A DNA stretch of 64,000 nucleotides. Origin: an uncultured Alphaproteobacteria bacterium. GTDB lineage: Bacteria > Pseudomonadota > Alphaproteobacteria > SP197. Positions within the stretch are counted from its first letter, which is position 1, and each line of letters begins with the position of its first letter. Location: contig OY282363.1 in NCBI GenBank assembly GCA_958295695.1, forward strand, positions 372,001 through 436,000, given 5' to 3'. The notes under the pieces were generated by a model. The model did not search any database. It worked only from the letters and a program-made list of their open reading frames with translations, and was not told the origin of the DNA. Made by a program: the position numbers and the translations under genes. Positions 36,323 to 45,384 of this stretch are shown piece by piece.

Positions 36323-37045
36323 TCAACGCCCGCCGGCGGGCCGGCCCGACCGTTCCGTCGCCGTGGCGGCGGTCTGGCGGAACAGGATCCCGCGTTCCTC
36401 CTCGCCGGGCGGCGCGGTCCTCCGGTAGTCCTTGCCCAGGTCGACCGCGCGCCGGACGGCCGGCCGTTCCTTCACCGTTTGGCGCCAGCGCCGCACGTTG
36501 GGGAAGGCGTCGAGGCTCGCCGTGAGAGGTTTGGCGATCAGGACCCAGGGCCAGCAGATCATGTCGGCGATGGAATAGGCGCCGCCGACCAGCCAGTCGC
36601 GGCCCTCGAGCCGGCGCTCCAGCACGCCCAGGCAGCGGTCGTATTCGTTGCGGTAACGCTCCAGGGCGTAGGCGTTGTCGCCGGGCGCGTAGTTCACGAA
36701 GTGCGACAACTGGCCCGCCATCGGCCCTTGGTTCCCGACCTGCCAGAAGAGCCACTCCAGCGTCTCCTTCTCCAGCGCCGGATCGGGGCTCATGAAGCGG
36801 CCGGTCTTCCTCGCCAGGTAGTGCAGGATCGCGCCGGACTCGAAGACGCCGACGGGGCCGCCCGGCGCGTCCCGGTCGACGATCGCGGGGATGCGGTTGT
36901 TCGGGCTGACGGCGAGGAACTCCGGCCCGAACTGGTCGCCCCTGGCGATGTCGACCGGGATCGTGTTGTAGGGCGCGCCCAGCTCCTCCAGAAGGATCGC
37001 CGCCTTCCAGCCGTTCGGCGTGGGCCAGTAGTAGAAATCGATCAT
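36323..37045 (-). CDS. Glutathione S-transferase family protein (YfcG/Nu-class-like)
   Basis: A 240-residue GST with a thioredoxin-fold N-terminus (MIDFYYWPTPNGWKAAILLEE) and the cis-Pro SPNNRIPAIVD. The glutathione-binding VFESGAILHYLA and C-terminal helices with FVNYAPGD follow. TPNGWK and the NRIPAI block resemble the disulfide-reductase-like YfcG group. The start ATG at 37045 overlaps the stop of the upstream CoA-transferase gene by four bases. It may reduce or detoxify an intermediate of that pathway. Confidence 0.85.
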   Translation of the reverse strand: MIDFYYWPTPNGWKAAILLEELGAPYNTIPVDIARGDQFGPEFLAVSPNNRIPAIVDRDAPGGPVGVFESGAILHYLARKTGRFMSPDPALEKETLEWLFWQVGNQGPMAGQLSHFVNYAPGDNAYALERYRNEYDRCLGVLERRLEGRDWLVGGAYSIADMICWPWVLIAKPLTASLDAFPNVRRWRQTVKERPAVRRAVDLGKDYRRTAPPGEEERGILFRQTAATATERSGRPAGGR

Positions 37046-38274
37046 CGGCCGGCGCGTCCCGCCCGCTCCGCCGCGCCCCCGGACCGGGGGCCGAGGACGC
37101 CGGCGTCGCGCAGCGCCGCGATCTCGTCCGCCCGGAAGCCCGCCTCGGCCAGCACCTCTTGCGTGTGCTCGCCCAGGAGCGCGCCGGGCTGGCGCAGCTC
37201 GAAACCGGTCTTCGAGAAGCGCGCGGCGGGCCGGGCCTGGCGCAGGCGCCCCGCCGAGGGATGGTCGTGCTCCACGACGGCGCCGTTGGCCCGGATCTGG
37301 GGATGGCCGACCATGGCGGAGCGGGTCAGCACCGGGGCGCAGGGCACGCCCTCCGCCTCCAGCCGCGCCAGCCATTCGGCGCTCGTGCCCGCGCGCAGCG
37401 CCGCCTGCGTGAGTTCGAGCCTGGCGTCGATGTTCCTCTGCCGGTCCGCCGCGGTCCCGAAGCGGGGGTCCTCCAGCCACTCCGGCCTCCCCAGCGCGCG
37501 GGCGAGCGCCGCCCATTCCTTGTCCTGCTGCACGGCGACCGAGATGTAGCCGTCGGCGGTCTCGTAGATCAGGTCGATGAAGCTCTGGGCGTGCTGCTGG
37601 GCGATGGCGCCGCCGGTCACGGTCTGGCTCTCCATGTCGGAACCCCAGAGGAAGGCGACGACGCAATCGAGCATGGAGAGCTCGATGGCCTGGCCCTCGC
37701 CCGTCTTCTCGCGGGCGTAGAGCGCCGCGGCGATCGCCTGGGCGGCGACGACGCCGGTGAGCTTGTCGGGCAGGATCGTGCGGACCAGCCGGGGGCGCGC
37801 CTCGTCGGAGCCGGCCTGGACGGTGGCGAGGCCCGAGAGCGCCTGGACGAGCGGGTCGTAGACCGGCCTCGCGGCGTAGGGTCCGGCGAAGCCGAACCCC
37901 GAGATCGAGACATAGACGATGGCGGGCGCGCGGGCGCGCACGGCGGCCTCGCCCACGCCGATGCGTTCGGCCACGCCGGGGCGGAAGTTCTGCGCCAGCA
38001 CGTCCGCGCCCTCGACAAGGCGCAGGAGCGCGGGCAGGCCGCCGGGCTTCTTGAGGTCGAGCGCGACCGAGCGCTTGTTGCGGTTGTTGTTGAGGAAGGA
38101 GGCCGCGAGGCCGGCGCCGTGGCGGGAGACCGAACGGGTGTGGTCCCCGCCGGCGGCCGGGTTCTCGACCTTGATGACGTCGGCGCCCTGGTCGGCCAGC
38201 ATCATCGTGGCCGACGGCCCCGAGACCATGCCGGTGAGGTCGATGACGCGGACGCCGTGGAGCGGTCCTGGCAT
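37042..38274 (-). CDS. Class III CoA-transferase (CaiB/BaiF family)
   Basis: A 410-residue family III CoA-transferase, beginning with PGPLHGVRVIDLTGMVSGP and ADQGADVIKVENP. The catalytic Asp is in PVYDPLVQALSG, and the NNRNKRSVALDLKK and GFAGPYA blocks are intact. These enzymes move CoA between short acids through a glutamyl/aspartyl thioester route. It heads a two-gene operon with the GST. The actual acids are unknown. Confidence 0.9.
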   Translation of the reverse strand: MPGPLHGVRVIDLTGMVSGPSATMMLADQGADVIKVENPAAGGDHTRSVSRHGAGLAASFLNNNRNKRSVALDLKKPGGLPALLRLVEGADVLAQNFRPGVAERIGVGEAAVRARAPAIVYVSISGFGFAGPYAARPVYDPLVQALSGLATVQAGSDEARPRLVRTILPDKLTGVVAAQAIAAALYAREKTGEGQAIELSMLDCVVAFLWGSDMESQTVTGGAIAQQHAQSFIDLIYETADGYISVAVQQDKEWAALARALGRPEWLEDPRFGTAADRQRNIDARLELTQAALRAGTSAEWLARLEAEGVPCAPVLTRSAMVGHPQIRANGAVVEHDHPSAGRLRQARPAARFSKTGFELRQPGALLGEHTQEVLAEAGFRADEIAALRDAGVLGPRSGGAAERAGRAGR

Positions 38275-38385
38275 GGCGGTTCCCGTGAACGCGGCGCGGG
38301 GGGCGCGGGCTCCAGATGGCCACGGCGCGCCCCCGGTTCAAGCCGCCGGCGGCGGCGGGTCCTCGGACGCCGGCGTCCCCGACGA

Positions 38386-38403
38386 GCGTTTCACGTGAAA
38401 CGC
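38386..38403. promoter_or_regulatory. parS-like ParB-binding palindrome
   Basis: GCGTTTCACGTGAAACGC is a perfect 18-base palindrome. Its 14-base core GTTTCACGTGAAAC (38388-38401) equals the core of the bacterial parS consensus TGTTTCACGTGAAACA; only the outer pair differs (C and G in place of T and A). It is intergenic, between the CoA-transferase start and the end of the MFS gene. parS sites usually cluster near the chromosome origin, so the window may be origin-proximal, but no parA, parB or gid gene lies here. Confidence 0.7.
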
Positions 38404-38494
38404 AACGGGAACGACCCTCGCGGCCCCTCGAAGCGCCGGTGTCCGGTCCTTCATCGGAGACGACGCCCCAGTCTACGGTTCCCGGGCGGGGGCG

Positions 38495-40033
38495 TCACCC
38501 GCGCCGGACGCGGAACATGAAGAGGAGCGGGATCATCGCGAGGGTCAGGACGAGGGTGGCGAAGAAGGCGTTGTTGTAGGCGATCATGGCCGACTGCACG
38601 CCGATCTCCGCCTCCAGCGCCGCCATGCCGGCGGCGTCGGCGCGGGACCAGAGGCGCTCCATGGCGCCGTAGCGCAGGAGCTCGTTGAACGGCGTGATGT
38701 GCTCGGTGAGCGCGGCGTGGTTGATCTGGGTGTCGCGCAGGTGCCGGCCGACGATGGCGGCGACGCCGACGGAGCTGCCCAGCTCGAAGAAGAGGTAGAA
38801 CAGCGAGTAGGCCTGGTCCTGCACCCGCCCCGTGAGGTGCGAGAGCGAGAGCGTGGTGATCGGGACCCAGATGAAGGCGCCGCCGAAGCCCTGGACGAAG
38901 CCGGTCCAGGCCACGTCGTTGAAGCGCACGTCGACCGTCCACCGCGCCATGAACCAGGCCGGGACGGCGAGCAGGATCAGCCCGAAGACCATCAGGGCGT
39001 GGGGCGCGAACCGCTCGGCGACGAACGCGAGGAGGATGAGGCCCGCCAGCACCCCGCCGCCGCGGAACACCAGCATGCGGCCGGTCTCGACCGGCGGGTA
39101 GCCCGCGATCTGCTGCAGCATCAGCGGCATCAGGAAGGTGGGCAGCACGATGATCGCCCCGATGAGCGTGAGCATGGTCATGCCCACCATGAAGTTGCGG
39201 TCCGCGAACAGCGCGCGGGGGACGAAGGGCCGCCGGGCGAAGAGCGTGTGGACGGCGAAGAGGTAGAGGAAGAAGCCGGCGGCGGCGAACTCCAGCGCCA
39301 CTTCCGCCGATTCGAACCACTCCTCGCGTTCCCCGCGGGCGAGCGCCAGCTGCAGGACGCCGGCGCCGAGCACCAGGGTGGCGAAGCCGAACCAGTCGAA
39401 CGGCTGGCTCCTGTCGGGCGCGCTCGAGGGCACGAAGAGCCAGGCGCCGATGAAGGCGACGACGCCGACCGGGACGGTGATGTAGAAGATCCAGGGCCAG
39501 CTGTAGGTCTCCAGCAGGAAACCGCCGCCGATCGGGCCGCCGACCGAACCCACCATGATGCCGATGCCCCAGATCGAGGTCGCCTTGCCGTGCAGGTGGC
39601 GCGGGAAGGCGTCGACCACGATGGTCTGGCCCAGCGGAATGAGCGGCGCGCCGACCAGGCCCTGGACGAAACGCCAGAGCGACGCCTCGATCAGGGTCTC
39701 GGACAGGCCGCAGCCGACGAGCGTGACCGTGTAGCCCGCCGTGGCGAACAGGAAGAGGTTCTTGCGCCCGAACCGGTTGGAGAACCAGCCGGCGCTGGCG
39801 GTCGCCGTGGCGCTGCCCAGCATGAAGGCGATCAGCACCCAGGCGATCTGGTCCGAGGTCGTGGAGAACGCGCCCTGCATGTGGGGCAGGGCGACCGCGA
39901 CGATGGTCCACGTGAAGTCGTAGGCCATCGTCGCCAGGGTGGCGAAGCAGACCAGCAGGACGAAGCGGAGGCCCCTCGGCCTCCCGGCCGCGTCCCGGGG
40001 CGCCGCGGCGCCGCCGGTCCCGCTCGCGTTCAT
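38495..40033 (-). CDS. emrB: DHA2-family MFS efflux transporter (EmrB-like)
   Basis: A 512-residue, 14-helix major facilitator. The first helix contains ATLATMAYDFTWTIVAVALP, with GWFSNRFGRKNLF between helices 2 and 3 and the antiporter segment GIGIMVGSVGGPIGGGFL. The ATG at 40033 overlaps the stop of the membrane-fusion gene by four bases, the usual emrA-emrB coupling. The function is proton-driven efflux of hydrophobic compounds through the membrane-fusion protein and an outer-membrane channel not encoded here. Confidence 0.92.
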   Translation of the reverse strand: MNASGTGGAAAPRDAAGRPRGLRFVLLVCFATLATMAYDFTWTIVAVALPHMQGAFSTTSDQIAWVLIAFMLGSATATASAGWFSNRFGRKNLFLFATAGYTVTLVGCGLSETLIEASLWRFVQGLVGAPLIPLGQTIVVDAFPRHLHGKATSIWGIGIMVGSVGGPIGGGFLLETYSWPWIFYITVPVGVVAFIGAWLFVPSSAPDRSQPFDWFGFATLVLGAGVLQLALARGEREEWFESAEVALEFAAAGFFLYLFAVHTLFARRPFVPRALFADRNFMVGMTMLTLIGAIIVLPTFLMPLMLQQIAGYPPVETGRMLVFRGGGVLAGLILLAFVAERFAPHALMVFGLILLAVPAWFMARWTVDVRFNDVAWTGFVQGFGGAFIWVPITTLSLSHLTGRVQDQAYSLFYLFFELGSSVGVAAIVGRHLRDTQINHAALTEHITPFNELLRYGAMERLWSRADAAGMAALEAEIGVQSAMIAYNNAFFATLVLTLAMIPLLFMFRVRRG

Positions 40034-41097
40034 TGCCCGGGTAGAACGTCCGCGAGAACGCCGTCCACGACGCCGTCGAAGGTGCGCTCCCGGCCGGTGT
40101 CGATCGCCACCGCCACCGTCATGCCCGAGCGCAGGAGCGCCATGTCGCGCCCCTCCTCCAGCGTCAGGCGCACGGGCACGCGCTGGACGACCTTGACCCA
40201 GTTTCCGGTGGAGTTCTGCGGCGGGAGCAGCGCGAACTCGGCGCCCGTGGCGGGACTGATGGACTCGACCGTCGCGGGCCAGACGATGTCCGGATAGGCG
40301 TCGACCACGACGGTGGCCTGCTGGCCGACCCGGATGTGGGTGAGATCGACCTCCTTGAGGTTGACCTCGATCCAGGGATCGCCCGTGACGACCAGGGCGA
40401 ACACGGGGTCGCCCGCCTCGATGTATTCGCCGGCCTCGAGCGGGACCTGGGAGAGCGTCCCGTCCGTCGGCGCGGTCACCAGCGTGCGGGAGAGATCGAG
40501 CGAAGCCCGCAGGCGCATGGCCGCGGCGGCGCGGTGCATCGGCTGGTTCTCGACCGGGGAATCGAGCGAGCCGCCCAGGTCGGCCAGGACGACCGCGTTC
40601 TGCTCGCGCAGCACGGCGAGCTCCCGTCCGGCGGCGGCCAGCTCGTGCTCGGCCTCGTCGAGCCTGACCCGCGCGCCGGCGCCTTCCGCCACGAGCGACC
40701 GCTGGCGCTCGAACTCGCCCCGGAGGTAGCGCACGACCTCCTCCGCTGCGCGGACTTCCGCCTCGCCCCGGCGGTGGAGCGCGCGGAGCGCCGCGACCTC
40801 CTGCTCGACCGCGGCCACCTCCGCCTCGGCCGCGGCGATCGCGACGCCGAAGGGCTCGGGGTCGATCTCGAAGAGCGGCTGGCCCCGCTCGACCCGCTCG
40901 TAGTCGCTCACGAACACCCGCGCGACGCGGCCGTCCACCTCGGATCCGATGTTGACGATGTCGGTCTTGACGTAGGCGTTCTCGGCGGTCACGTACCGGC
41001 CGCCCGCGAGATACGCCTCCGCCGCGATCCACAGGGCCGCGGCGGGCACGCCGACCATCAGCACGACGCGGATGAGGATACGCCGCAGACGCTTCAT
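40030..41097 (-). CDS. emrA: HlyD/EmrA-type membrane-fusion protein
   Basis: A 355-residue periplasmic adaptor with one N-terminal membrane helix (ILIRVVLMVGVPAAALWIA). It has the biotinyl-lipoyl-like blade around VYKTDIVNIGSEVDGRV-type sequence (AENAYVKTDIVNIGSEV), a long coiled coil (about residues 85-175), and the closing blade LVTAPTDGTLSQ. PPQNSTGNWVKVVQRVPVRL is the EmrA hallmark. The ATG at 41097 (MKRLRRILIRV) is chosen; a longer reading frame upstream is unrelated in character. Confidence 0.92.
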   Translation of the reverse strand: MKRLRRILIRVVLMVGVPAAALWIAAEAYLAGGRYVTAENAYVKTDIVNIGSEVDGRVARVFVSDYERVERGQPLFEIDPEPFGVAIAAAEAEVAAVEQEVAALRALHRRGEAEVRAAEEVVRYLRGEFERQRSLVAEGAGARVRLDEAEHELAAAGRELAVLREQNAVVLADLGGSLDSPVENQPMHRAAAAMRLRASLDLSRTLVTAPTDGTLSQVPLEAGEYIEAGDPVFALVVTGDPWIEVNLKEVDLTHIRVGQQATVVVDAYPDIVWPATVESISPATGAEFALLPPQNSTGNWVKVVQRVPVRLTLEEGRDMALLRSGMTVAVAIDTGRERTFDGVVDGVLADVLPGQ

Positions 41098-41575
41098 GCG
41101 CTTCGTCCGCTCCCGCGAGGCCGCGACGCGCGGCCTTCCGCCGCCCCTTAGGCCCAAACGGAAGACTTGGCAATGGACGCGGCGGGCCGGCCGGGGCGGT
41201 GGCGTCCGGCCGAGGTCCGATCCCTCCCCCACCCCGGAGGCCGCCGGGGCGCGTATCGAGGCGGAACTGTAACCCCCGGTTGACAACGGTCCGCCACGAC
41301 CGGGAAAATCGGCGGATTCAGTCTCATATATGTCGAAACCGGGGCATTTATGCGGCCTCGCCAACCGGGGGTCGCAGCCCCCGCCGAAGGCGGGGCGCCG
41401 CCGGGAGCGGCGGTCCGGACGCCGGCCGGATATCGCGTGTTTGCACGGCCGGCCGATTGCGGTTTAATGGACGGACGCGGCGGGGCATGCCGCGAGACCG
41501 GATCGACAGGTTCGCGGGAGACGGGGCGGCGATGGTCCTTCGGGGCATTCACTGGGACTACATGGGGCGGCGATC
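41098..41575. other. Divergent regulatory region upstream of emrA and the peptide ABC operon
   Basis: A 478-base gene-free stretch that must hold the start signals of two divergent operons. Two sigma-70-like candidates face the ABC genes. One is TTGACA (41280-41285) with GAAAAT (41304-41309). The other is TTGCAC (41441-41446) with TTTAAT (41463-41468), 16 bases apart. A locally AT-rich patch containing CATATATG lies near 41325. No open frame here has a convincing product. Confidence 0.45.
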
Positions 41576-42523
41576 ATGCTGAAACTGGTCGCGCGGAGGC
41601 TGGCGCTGGGGATCGTGACCCTGCTCACGGTCTCCGTCATCATCTTCGTCGGCACGGAGATCCTTCCGGGCGACGTGGCGACGGCCATCCTCGGCCAGTC
41701 GGCCACGGAGGAGAACACCGCGGCGATCCGCGAGCAGCTCGGCCTCAACAGGCCCCCGCACGAGCGCTATCTCGACTGGCTCGTGGGTTTCGTCCAAGGC
41801 GACCTCGGGACTTCGCTGGGCAACCGGCGCCCGATCGCGCCACAGGTCGGATTCCGCCTCGAGAACACCATGTTCCTGGCCGTTCTGGCCGCGGCGATCG
41901 CGGTGCCGCTGTCGATCGGCCTGGGCCTCGTCTCGGCCATCAGGCAGGACACGCCGCTCGACCGCGGCATCTCGGTCGCGAGCCTCCTGGCGATCTCGGT
42001 GCCGGAGTTCTTCATCGGCTACCTGCTGATCTACATCGTGGCGGTGCAACTCGGCTGGTTCCCCAGCATCTCGATGGTCAACGACCGCATGGAGATAGGG
42101 GCGCGGCTCACGGTGATGATCCTGCCGGCGGTCACGCTCACGCTGGTCACGGTCGCGCACATGATGCGCATGACCCGCGCGGCGGTGATCGGCGTGATGA
42201 CCAGCTCCTACATCGAGATGGCCCACCTCAAGGGCGTGAGGTACTGGCGCATCGTGGTGCAGCACGCGCTGCCGAACGTGCTCTCGCCGATCATCACCGT
42301 GGTCATGCTGAACCTGGCCTATCTCGTCGTCGGCGTGGTGGTCGTGGAGGTGGTCTTCACCTACCCCGGCATGGGCCAGTACATGGTGGATTCGGTGTCC
42401 AAGCGCGACGTCCCGGTGGTGCAGGCCTGCGGCCTGATCTTCGCCGGCGTCTGGGTGCTGCTGATCCTGGGCGCCGACCTCGCCTCGATCCTGGCGAATC
42501 CGCGCCTCAGGCATCCCAAGTAG
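41576..42523 (+). CDS. Peptide-type ABC transporter permease (DppB-like)
   Basis: A 315-residue inner-membrane permease with six helices: N-terminal RRLALGIVTLLTVSVIIFVG and the LPGDVATAILGQ and GLNRPPHERYLDWL periplasmic segment. The EAA coupling loop is YIEMAHLKGVRYWRIVVQHALPN. This family takes up di/oligopeptides and also opines, nickel or small modified amino acids. It is the first gene of a three-gene operon, with no solute-binding protein gene before it. Confidence 0.92.
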   Translation: MLKLVARRLALGIVTLLTVSVIIFVGTEILPGDVATAILGQSATEENTAAIREQLGLNRPPHERYLDWLVGFVQGDLGTSLGNRRPIAPQVGFRLENTMFLAVLAAAIAVPLSIGLGLVSAIRQDTPLDRGISVASLLAISVPEFFIGYLLIYIVAVQLGWFPSISMVNDRMEIGARLTVMILPAVTLTLVTVAHMMRMTRAAVIGVMTSSYIEMAHLKGVRYWRIVVQHALPNVLSPIITVVMLNLAYLVVGVVVVEVVFTYPGMGQYMVDSVSKRDVPVVQACGLIFAGVWVLLILGADLASILANPRLRHPK

Positions 42524-42534
42524 GGGGGCGAACA

Positions 42535-43422
42535 ATGGCCACGACCTCGGAAACCGCCCAATGGGTCCGTCCCACCCGGGCGATGATGGTGAAGCAGTTC
42601 TTCGCCGAGATGCCGATCTCGGCGCGGGTGGGGCTCGCCATCATCGTCATCAATCTCGTCGTCATGCTGTTCGCGCCGGCGCTGGCGCCCTATGACGAGA
42701 CCGAGATCCTCACCGATCCGACCGCCCCGCCCAGCGCCGAGCACTGGCTGGGCAGCGACCGGCTCGGGCGCGACATGCTGACGCGCGTCATCTACGGCGC
42801 CAGGACCACGATCACCATCGCGCTGGTCGCGACCGTGCTCGCCTTCGCCATGGGCATCGTCGCCGGCTTCGCGGCCGCGGTGCTCGGCGGGGTCGTCGAC
42901 ATGGTCCTTTCGCGCCTCGTCGAGGCGCTCATGGCCATTCCCACCCTGATCCTCGCGCTGGTGGTGATCTCGGTGCTGGGAACCGAGATCACCATCCTGA
43001 TCTCGGTCATCGCGGTGCTGGATTCCACCCGCGTGTTCCGGTTGTCGCGCGCCATCGCGATGGACGTGGCCGTGATGGAGTATGTCGAGGCCGCCCGGCT
43101 GCGCGGCGAGCGCCTGTGGTGGATCATGACGCGCGAGATCCTGCCCAACACCGTGATGCCGCTGGTCGCCGAGTTCGGCCTCAGGTTCGCCTTCGCGTTC
43201 CTCTTCATCGCCGCGCTCAGCTTCCTGGGCCTCGGCATCCAGCCTCCGCTGGCGGACTGGGGCGGGATGGTGCGCGAGGAGTCCTACGCGATCAGCTACG
43301 GTCTCGCCGCGCCGCTCTATCCGGCCGCGGCCATCGCCATCCTGGCCATCGGCGTGAACCTGCTGGTCGACTACGTGCTGGCCCGGGCCAACCGTTCGGC
43401 GGCCGCGGAGTTCGAGGGGTAA
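42535..43422 (+). CDS. Peptide-type ABC transporter permease (DppC-like)
   Basis: A 295-residue second permease. Typical DppC features are the LAPYDETEILTDPTAPPS and HWLGSDRLGRDMLTRVIYGART N-terminal segment, and the EAA loop YVEAARLRGERLWWIMTREILPN. LGLGIQPPLADWGGMVRE follows near the C-terminus. The ATG at 42535 is 11 bases after the upstream stop, preceded by a GGGGGGC-type site. It works as a heterodimer with the preceding permease. Confidence 0.92.
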   Translation: MATTSETAQWVRPTRAMMVKQFFAEMPISARVGLAIIVINLVVMLFAPALAPYDETEILTDPTAPPSAEHWLGSDRLGRDMLTRVIYGARTTITIALVATVLAFAMGIVAGFAAAVLGGVVDMVLSRLVEALMAIPTLILALVVISVLGTEITILISVIAVLDSTRVFRLSRAIAMDVAVMEYVEAARLRGERLWWIMTREILPNTVMPLVAEFGLRFAFAFLFIAALSFLGLGIQPPLADWGGMVREESYAISYGLAAPLYPAAAIAILAIGVNLLVDYVLARANRSAAAEFEG

Positions 43423-43428
43423 GGAACC

Positions 43429-45084
43429 GTGAGCGAAGACCTTCTTCTGGACATGCGGGCCCTGCGCATCGAGGCGCGCGGGGCCGACGGCAACCCTTTC
43501 CGCATCGTCAACGACATCGATGTCAAGCTGAAGCGCGGCGAGGTCCTCGGCCTGATCGGCGAGTCCGGCGCGGGCAAGTCGACCGTCGGGCTGGCGTCGA
43601 TGTGCTTCGCGCGGCCCGGCTGCAAGATCACGGGCGGAAAGATCGTCTTCGACGGCGTCGACCTGATGACGCTGGACGAGGACGACGTGCGCCAGATGCG
43701 CGGCGTGCGCGCGGCCTACATCGCCCAGAGCGCGGCCGCGTCGTTCAATCCGGCCCGGCGCCTGAACGACCAGGCGATCGAGGCGGCGGTGCGCCACGGC
43801 GTCATGAGCCAGAACGACGCCACGGCGCGGGCCGTCGAGCTCTACGGCCGTCTCGACCTGCCCGATCCCTCGAACATCGGACGCCGCTATCCCCACCAGG
43901 TTTCGGGCGGCCAGCTCCAGCGCGTGATGTCGGCCATGGCCATGACCTGCGGACCCGACCTTCTCGTGCTCGACGAGCCGACCACCGCGCTCGACGTGAC
44001 GACGCAGATCGAGGTGCTGGCGACCGTGCGCGACCTCATCCGCAACAACAACACCGCCGCGCTCTACATCACCCACGACCTGGCGGTCGTGGCGCAGGTC
44101 GCCGACCGCATCATGGTGCTGCGCTACGGCGACCTCGTGGAGGAAGGGACGACCGACCAGGTGCTCCACGCCCCGCGCAAGCCCTACACCAAGGAGCTGA
44201 TCTCGGCGCGCACCGAGGAGATCAACACCAAGGCGTTCGCGGGCATGCCGGAGAACCCCGTGCTCTCGATCAAGGACGTGACGGCCAGCTACGACGGCCG
44301 GGTCGACGTCCTCGCGAACATCTCGGTCGATATAGGGCGGGGCGAGACCGTCGCCGTGGTGGGCGAATCGGGCTCGGGCAAGTCGACGCTGGCGCGGGTC
44401 GTCACCGGCCTCCTGCCGCCGCGCCGGGGCCATGTCGAGTTCGACGGCAAGCGGTTCTCGCTCGCGCTCAAGGACCGGCGCAAGGAAGAGCTGCGCAAGG
44501 CGCAGATGATCTACCAGATGCCGGACGTGGCCATGAACCCGCGCCAGCGCGTCTCCGAGATCGTCGGCCGGCCGCTGACCTTCTACTTCGGCATGACCGG
44601 CAAGGAGCGCGAGGACCGCATGTTCGCGCTCCTGAAGGAGATCGACCTCGACCCGGAGCTCGCCGACCGCTTCCCCGGCCAGCTCTCCGGCGGCCAGAAG
44701 CAGCGCGTCTGCATCGCCCGCGCGCTCGCCGCCGACCCGGAGCTCATCATCTGCGACGAGGTGACGTCGGCGCTCGACCAGGTGGTCGCCGCGGGCATCC
44801 TCAAGCTGCTCGACCGTCTCCAGAAGGAGAAGGATCTGGCCTACATGTTCATCACCCACGATCTCGGCGTCGTGCGCAACATCGCCGACCGCACGGTCGT
44901 GATGTACCAGGGCGAGGTCGTGGAGCAGGGCACGACGGAGCAGATCTTCACGCCGCCGCAGAAGGAGGCGTACACCCGGAAGCTGATCGCCTCGACGCCG
45001 GAGATGCGCACCGACTGGCTCGACGAGGTGCTGCGCGAGCGCGGCGACCTCTTCGACATCGACGCCGGGGCGCACACGCACTGA
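43429..45084 (+). CDS. Fused two-domain ABC ATPase (DppD-DppF-like)
   Basis: A 551-residue protein with two complete ATPase domains. The first has [11 protein letters not shown], signature [10 protein letters not shown] and Walker [13 protein letters not shown]. The second has [13 protein letters not shown], signature [14 protein letters not shown] and Walker [13 protein letters not shown], with Val in place of the common Pro after the Glu. Each is followed by an oligopeptide-type C-terminal segment. GTG at 43429 is the start, six bases after the permease stop. The fusion replaces the usual separate DppD and DppF. Confidence 0.92.
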   Translation: MSEDLLLDMRALRIEARGADGNPFRIVNDIDVKLKRGEVLGLIGESGAGKSTVGLASMCFARPGCKITGGKIVFDGVDLMTLDEDDVRQMRGVRAAYIAQSAAASFNPARRLNDQAIEAAVRHGVMSQNDATARAVELYGRLDLPDPSNIGRRYPHQVSGGQLQRVMSAMAMTCGPDLLVLDEPTTALDVTTQIEVLATVRDLIRNNNTAALYITHDLAVVAQVADRIMVLRYGDLVEEGTTDQVLHAPRKPYTKELISARTEEINTKAFAGMPENPVLSIKDVTASYDGRVDVLANISVDIGRGETVAVVGESGSGKSTLARVVTGLLPPRRGHVEFDGKRFSLALKDRRKEELRKAQMIYQMPDVAMNPRQRVSEIVGRPLTFYFGMTGKEREDRMFALLKEIDLDPELADRFPGQLSGGQKQRVCIARALAADPELIICDEVTSALDQVVAAGILKLLDRLQKEKDLAYMFITHDLGVVRNIADRTVVMYQGEVVEQGTTEQIFTPPQKEAYTRKLIASTPEMRTDWLDEVLRERGDLFDIDAGAHTH

Positions 45085-45384
45085 GGGGCGGGCCGGCCTT
45101 CCCGGCGGCCGGGGCGCCGGCGGCGGTTCCGCGATCGCCGGAAGCCGGCGGCCGGATCGCGCCAGGGATCGTTCGATCGTTCCCGGACGCGCGCGGGTCC
45201 GCGCGCCATCGGGACAGATCCTCGATATCCTCGCATCGCGGCGCCGATCTGCTTCGAGGCGCGGGCGATCCGCTCCATGGCGGGTCCCTTCGCCGACGCC
45301 GGCATACGGTTCGCCGTATTGGAAGCCGATATACGGAATGGCGTATGGCCCATGCGGCCCGTCGCATGGATGGCGAGGCCGCCG
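45085..45384. other. Gap between convergent ABC and DUF917 genes; paired operator-like palindromes
   Basis: No convincing gene. Two tandem short palindromic sites lie at 45304-45319 (ATACGGTTCGCCGTAT, perfect 6-base arms) and 45331-45346 (ATACGGAATGGCGTAT, 5-base arms), 27 bases apart. Spacing of about 2.5 helical turns suggests a dimeric regulator, but convergent 3' ends are an odd place for an operator. The rest is GC-rich with weak inverted repeats after the ABC stop. Confidence 0.4.

Noticed and set aside
38283..38494. Additional gene in the gap holding the parS-like site
   Set aside because: Only short frames with biased composition occur; the palindrome is the sole clear feature.
45085..45353. 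Minus-strand frame reading MGHTPFRISASNTANRMP and onward, considered as a decayed IclR-type regulator
   Set aside because: The similarity to an IclR C-terminus is too weak, and no helix-turn-helix segment precedes it.
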